DNA from: Morella rubra
Taxonomy: Eukaryota; Streptophyta; Magnoliopsida; Fagales; Myricaceae
Reading direction: 5' to 3'
Length of the DNA: 64,000 bases
Assembly (NCBI GenBank): GCA_003952965.2
Contig: CM025851.1
Coordinates: 7,729,647 to 7,793,646 of the forward strand
Every line of letters begins with the position of its first letter. Position 1 is the first letter of the stretch. Shown here piece after piece: positions 60,374 to 64,000 of this stretch. A program made the position numbers and the translations under genes. The notes beneath the pieces are model-generated. The model saw only the letters and a program-made list of their open reading frames with translations. It was not told the origin of the DNA and ran no database searches.

Positions 60374-62105
60374 TACAATAAGATCACTGTTTTGGCTATC
60401 AAGCCTCGCACTGCTGGATTGTGGCAGAAAGATTGACAGTGCCAGTGCTGATGGGATTACTAACAATCAGGATAGGATGGCTGATAACCACCAGGTTTTG
60501 TTTTTATCTTCGTAAGGGCATACTACAAACTCCAGCGCTATTTTTCCCGTGCTAGTCTTTCTTTATTATTGTAGGACCAATGTAATAATTAAGCCTAATT
60601 GTTGGGCTTAATTATTCTATTGATCCCTTTAGTATTTCAAAATTCCAAACTGATTCTAGGGTATTTTTCGTTCTACAAGAGTTCCTGTAAAATATTACTA
60701 TGTCGACACAGTCCTTTCTGTCAATTGACACTGTATTTGGATGACAACATCTACGTGGTTAATGGAGAAATGTCATAACTCATACCATACATGTATGTAT
60801 TCATCTTAGTGGTAAAAAATTAATGAGTGTCTCTGCTGCATGACTTATCTGATTTAGTTGAGACTTTCGATCTGACTTGGTTGCAACCATAAATCAATCC
60901 ATGTGGCATGTGCTATCTCTAGTACACTTGTACTGCTGTGTTGAGTCGTGTACCAGTACTACTCTCACTTCGTCTCCCGCTCTCCTCTCTCTGGCGTACT
61001 TGCATGTACTGCCACTTTGAGGATAAAGACAAAAAGAGTTTTCTCAGCCTTGAAGATCATTGCCTTCTATTTGGTCATTTTTCTGTCTCAACTCTCTTAA
61101 GTCATAGGCTATTTTTCTGCCCGTTTTCCTTTTGAGTAGGAATAAACTTCTCGGCATTATGTTTGTAAAGGAGCCCAAGAATCGTCATCTCGCCGACGAA
61201 GGATCGCGCTATTATGTTCTCTTTTCTTCTTCTGTGCTCGAGGATGAGCCGGAAATGCGGGTTCATTGCATACGCGCAAACCCATCTTTTCAGACATTAG
61301 GTCTACCATTATTGTCGTCTGGCCGTAACCCTTTAGACATTTCTGAAGTTAGATCGGAACAGTAATGATTTGATCTGACATTTTGTGAGAGAACAACTGA
61401 CAAGGTGAGAATTCAGTGCTTGATGATGCAGCTTTCCTCTCCTCCAAATATAAGGCTCACCGGCCACCGCTCTCAAAGTTACCCTCCCCTGGCTAGACTA
61501 ACCTGAATGTTTCTAAGAGATGGGAAATAACAAATGACCCCGCAGCCAAGCAAACTATCTGAACCCCATTTTTTATTTTTTCTTTTTTGGGTCTTTTATG
61601 TGAACTTTCCAGCGTGTAACCTCTCAGGAATCGACCCCCTTTTGGTCTGAAATGAAAGGTGTTTCTTTCGAACCACCTCCTTCAAAGATGAGCCTCAACA
61701 TCAATGGGCTCAAATTCTTCACCACCAGGCCCATTCCCCGTCAGTTGAAAGTATGAGACCCGGCAACTGTGGAAGTGTTGACCGAGCAAAGTCAAAGGAC
61801 TCCTTCCCCAAAACTTCACTCCCACAAATTCAGAATAATCCGTCGCATGCTCGGGAAAAAAAAAAAAACAATAATCTGTCGCACGTGCTGCCCCACCCGT
61901 CTGTGCCCTCGCTCCCACTCCCACCACCCCTTGGCCATTTCTCATTTCTAGAGAGAGAAACCGAAGCCTTCACAGAAAAACAAACTAAGTAGAAAAGAAA
62001 GAAGGAAATACGAAATACTCTGTCTGTCTTTGATCTCATAGCTGTGACTCGGGGTGTGACCTGAGATCTCAAACACCAAACAGTGCCTAACACAGTCTCA
62101 CCACC
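60374..62105. other. Intergenic region between UVR3 and COX5b
   Basis: The first few hundred bases are probably UVR3 3' UTR. A GC-richer open frame at 61159-61365 (listed separately) is the only coding hint. Bases 61600-62105 hold the COX5b promoter and leader, with CT- and A-rich tracts. No clear TATA box was found. Confidence 0.6.
61159..61365 (+). CDS. Possible small ORF, unrecognised (68 aa)
   Basis: The frame MFVKEPKNRHLADEGSRYYV... ends DISEVRSEQ. Its base composition is more coding-like than its surroundings. It could be an exon or exon remnant of a small gene between UVR3 and COX5b. I recognise no domain, and chance is a real possibility. Confidence 0.15.
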   Translation: MFVKEPKNRHLADEGSRYYVLFSSSVLEDEPEMRVHCIRANPSFQTLGLPLLSSGRNPLDISEVRSEQ

Positions 62106-63582
62106 ATGTGGCGGAGACTTCTCTCTTCCCAGCTCAAAACCCTAGCCGCCGCAGCAGCGCCGATCCGTTCCGCTTCGTTACCCACCCGGTCCCTCATTTC
62201 TCCGTCTGCCTCTCTCTTCAGCCTTCGTCGCTTCAGCGCTGACTCCGGTACCCACTGTCTCTCAGATCTATACACCTATCTTTATGTATCCGTATATTGT
62301 CTTTGTCGTCGATTGATGTGGGTTTGTTTGCTTCTGCAGCGGAGGGTGTTGTGAAGAAGAGGGTTGAAGATGTAATGCCTATTGCGACCGGGCACGAGCG
62401 TGAGGAGCTTGAAGCTGAGCTTGAGGTGCTCATTACTCTTTGATTTTATCCGGTTATTTGAAAAATCAGTTGCAATTCAATTTACTTGACGAGTTGTTTG
62501 GTTCATATGAGAATTGGAGGGAAAGAGATAAAGATTTAGATAGAGAATCAGACTCAAACAATGAGTATCTTAATTATTAGCGATAGATTTATTTTTACGA
62601 AATTTTGATTTCGATAAGCAAATAATGTGCTTAGTATGTTGTTTGGGGGGTTAACTGAAGATTCTTTCTTCGACTGGTTTGATTTGTGTAGGGAAGGAAA
62701 CCTATTGATATTGACCATCCAGATGGTCCTTTTGGCACAAAGGTTAGTTTCCAATTTTTAACAATTTTTTAATACATTCTTGAGTTTGTTTCTGTGTATT
62801 TTCGAATGGGTGTTCCATCCAAGAGAAGTTAATTTTACAGGAAATATATTGCGAAGGTGTTCATAACAATTGTGTTAAATTGTAAATAAAATCAGGATTA
62901 TGTAAGAATTACTATGTGATTAGCTAGAACCAACTTATAACTGTGTCAAAATGATGCCCCTTCATAGCTGGATAGTCGCTATCTTTGCCTCTCTTTGCTT
63001 TTTTTTTTTTTTTTTTTTTTCTCTTCGTCAGTGGGCCCCGGGGGGGGGGGGGGGGGGGTTATTCTTGATTTGGAATCGTTGCCTCTCTCTAAAAGGATTT
63101 CTTCATACTATAAAAGAAATTATTGAGTTAAGGATCATAAAAATATTTACGGTTTCAACACTCACGTCCTATGTTACTTCAATTTTTTTTTTTAAGTTTT
63201 TGTTTTATTGCTCCTATCAGTATCTTGTTTTGTGCGACAGTATTCTCTCTCTAATGTAGTCTCTCTCTCTCTCTCTCTCTCTCTCTATTGGCTTCTAGGA
63301 AGCTCCTGCGATTGTGAAGTCCTACTATGACAAGAGAATAGTTGGATGCCCAGGAGGTGAAGGCGGTGGGTGCCTCTTTACATTTCTCTATTTTCCTTTT
63401 CTTGTTTGTGTGCATATGTACTTCTCCTTTTATCCATAAGGTTATTACATCATAGTAATGTACCTGTTAACTAATTTTCTTGGTTTTTTTAAAAAAAAAC
63501 AGAGGATGAACATGATGTTGTCTGGTTTTGGCTGGAGAAAGGCAAGCCCCATGAATGCCCAGTGTGCTCGCAGTATTTTGAG
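62106..63582 (+). CDS. COX5B: Cytochrome c oxidase subunit 5b, 3' partial
   Basis: Five exons are in the window: 62106-62247, 62340-62425, 62692-62742, 63299-63365, 63503-63582 (142 residues so far, phases consistent). The start MWRRLLSSQLKTLAAAAAPI is an Arg/Ser/Ala-rich mitochondrial presequence. The mature part has VMPIATGHEREELEAELEGR, IDHPDGPFGTKEAPAIVKSY, RIVGCPGGEGEDEHDVVWFW and ECPVCSQYFE, containing zinc-binding cysteines. This nuclear-coded subunit sits on the matrix side of respiratory complex IV. The last exon (family ending near LEVVGPGGPPDGH) was not found before 64000. The donor after SQYFE (GTAAGT at 63583) is good, so it should lie beyond the window. The intron before exon 4 is loaded with homopolymers and a CT microsatellite. 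Confidence 0.93.
62999..63058. repeat. T22 and G19 homopolymers in COX5b intron 3
   Basis: A T-run (62999-63020) is followed 19 bases later by nineteen G (63040-63058). A CT microsatellite lies nearby at about 63260-63286. All are in the intron before exon 4. The run lengths may not be reliable. Confidence 0.9.
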
Positions 63583-64000
63583 GTAAGTGGGTTATCAAAT
63601 TTGGCTTGACTATTTATTTCTAGGGCCTGATATGCAGTGAACGGATGTGATTCAGGATTTAGATGAGATTTGTATTGTCTCAACGTCGGAGCCATATGCA
63701 AAGAGATATGAGCTCATACAAATGTTCAGGTCTCTTGTGCATGGCATAGTATTCTGAGCTGCATGGGCCCTTTATGACTATGGTTGGCCCAATGCTATGC
63801 TACAGTTAGATTGATGTAACTCCTGAATGTGGGTATGATCAATAAAAATTATATGTTTATATGACCAAAGAGTGTTCCGTGGTAAACATATGATTCCCAT
63901 GTGTGCAATGATTTACAGTAATCGTTGATTTCTCAGGCTGAAGCAGATGCAAGAGAGTTTTGCTACATTTAAGACACGGTAATTGGAAAAATATAAAGAA

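Noticed and set aside
1..64000. CRISPR arrays, operons, rRNA, tRNA genes
   Set aside because: The sequence is plant nuclear DNA. No regularly spaced repeats were seen, and no tRNA cloverleaf or rRNA segment was recognised by eye on either strand.

Overview
The window is nuclear DNA of a flowering plant, almost certainly a eudicot. Its genes are split into many short exons with GT/AG introns, the intergenic DNA is AT-rich with mononucleotide runs and GA/CT microsatellites, and every recognisable protein belongs to a plant family. The species cannot be named from the sequence. All recognised genes lie on the + strand.

Layout. 1-4562: AT-rich flank with one old MITE copy and a GC-richer patch carrying a perfect G-box palindrome. 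4563-9805: membrane-anchored alpha/beta hydrolase, seven exons; exon 3 needs four single-base corrections to stay in frame. 16152-24792: ASI1/IBM2-type BAH + RRM chromatin protein, twelve exons, with an in-frame TAG inside the RRM. 25662-26507: intronless CAF1 deadenylase. 26524-30577: damaged direct duplicate of the 3' two thirds of the ASI1 gene, starting 17 bases after the CAF1 stop codon. 36154-39960: BOR4-type boron exporter, thirteen exons. 42179-42538: small plant protein of unknown role. 46133-48839: secreted DUF642 cell-wall protein. 49602-52070: GH35 beta-galactosidase with a C-terminal lectin domain, wholly without introns. 55215-60373: (6-4) photolyase UVR3, fourteen exons. 62106 to the right edge: cytochrome c oxidase subunit 5b, last exon beyond the window.

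The genes form no operon or cluster. Two neighbours, DUF642 and beta-galactosidase, both act in the cell wall. From memory, the gene pairs match three separate Arabidopsis neighbourhoods: BOR4 with the hydrolase, ASI1 with DUF642, and UVR3 with COX5b. This looks like a conserved ancestral eudicot segment, but it is recall, not a search.

I did not find a convincing new biological system. The most interesting structure is the ASI1 locus. A 6.9 kb piece was duplicated downstream of CAF1. One copy keeps the BAH domain but has a stop in the RRM. The other lacks the BAH exon and the first RRM exon and is frameshifted. The new stop in copy 1 also creates an AG acceptor exactly 24 nt into the exon, so alternative splicing could remove it in frame. 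Other points of note are the intronless beta-galactosidase, an ATGTAA mini-uORF candidate upstream of the boron transporter, a two-copy Tourist-like MITE family, and two retroposition footprints with clear target-site duplications.
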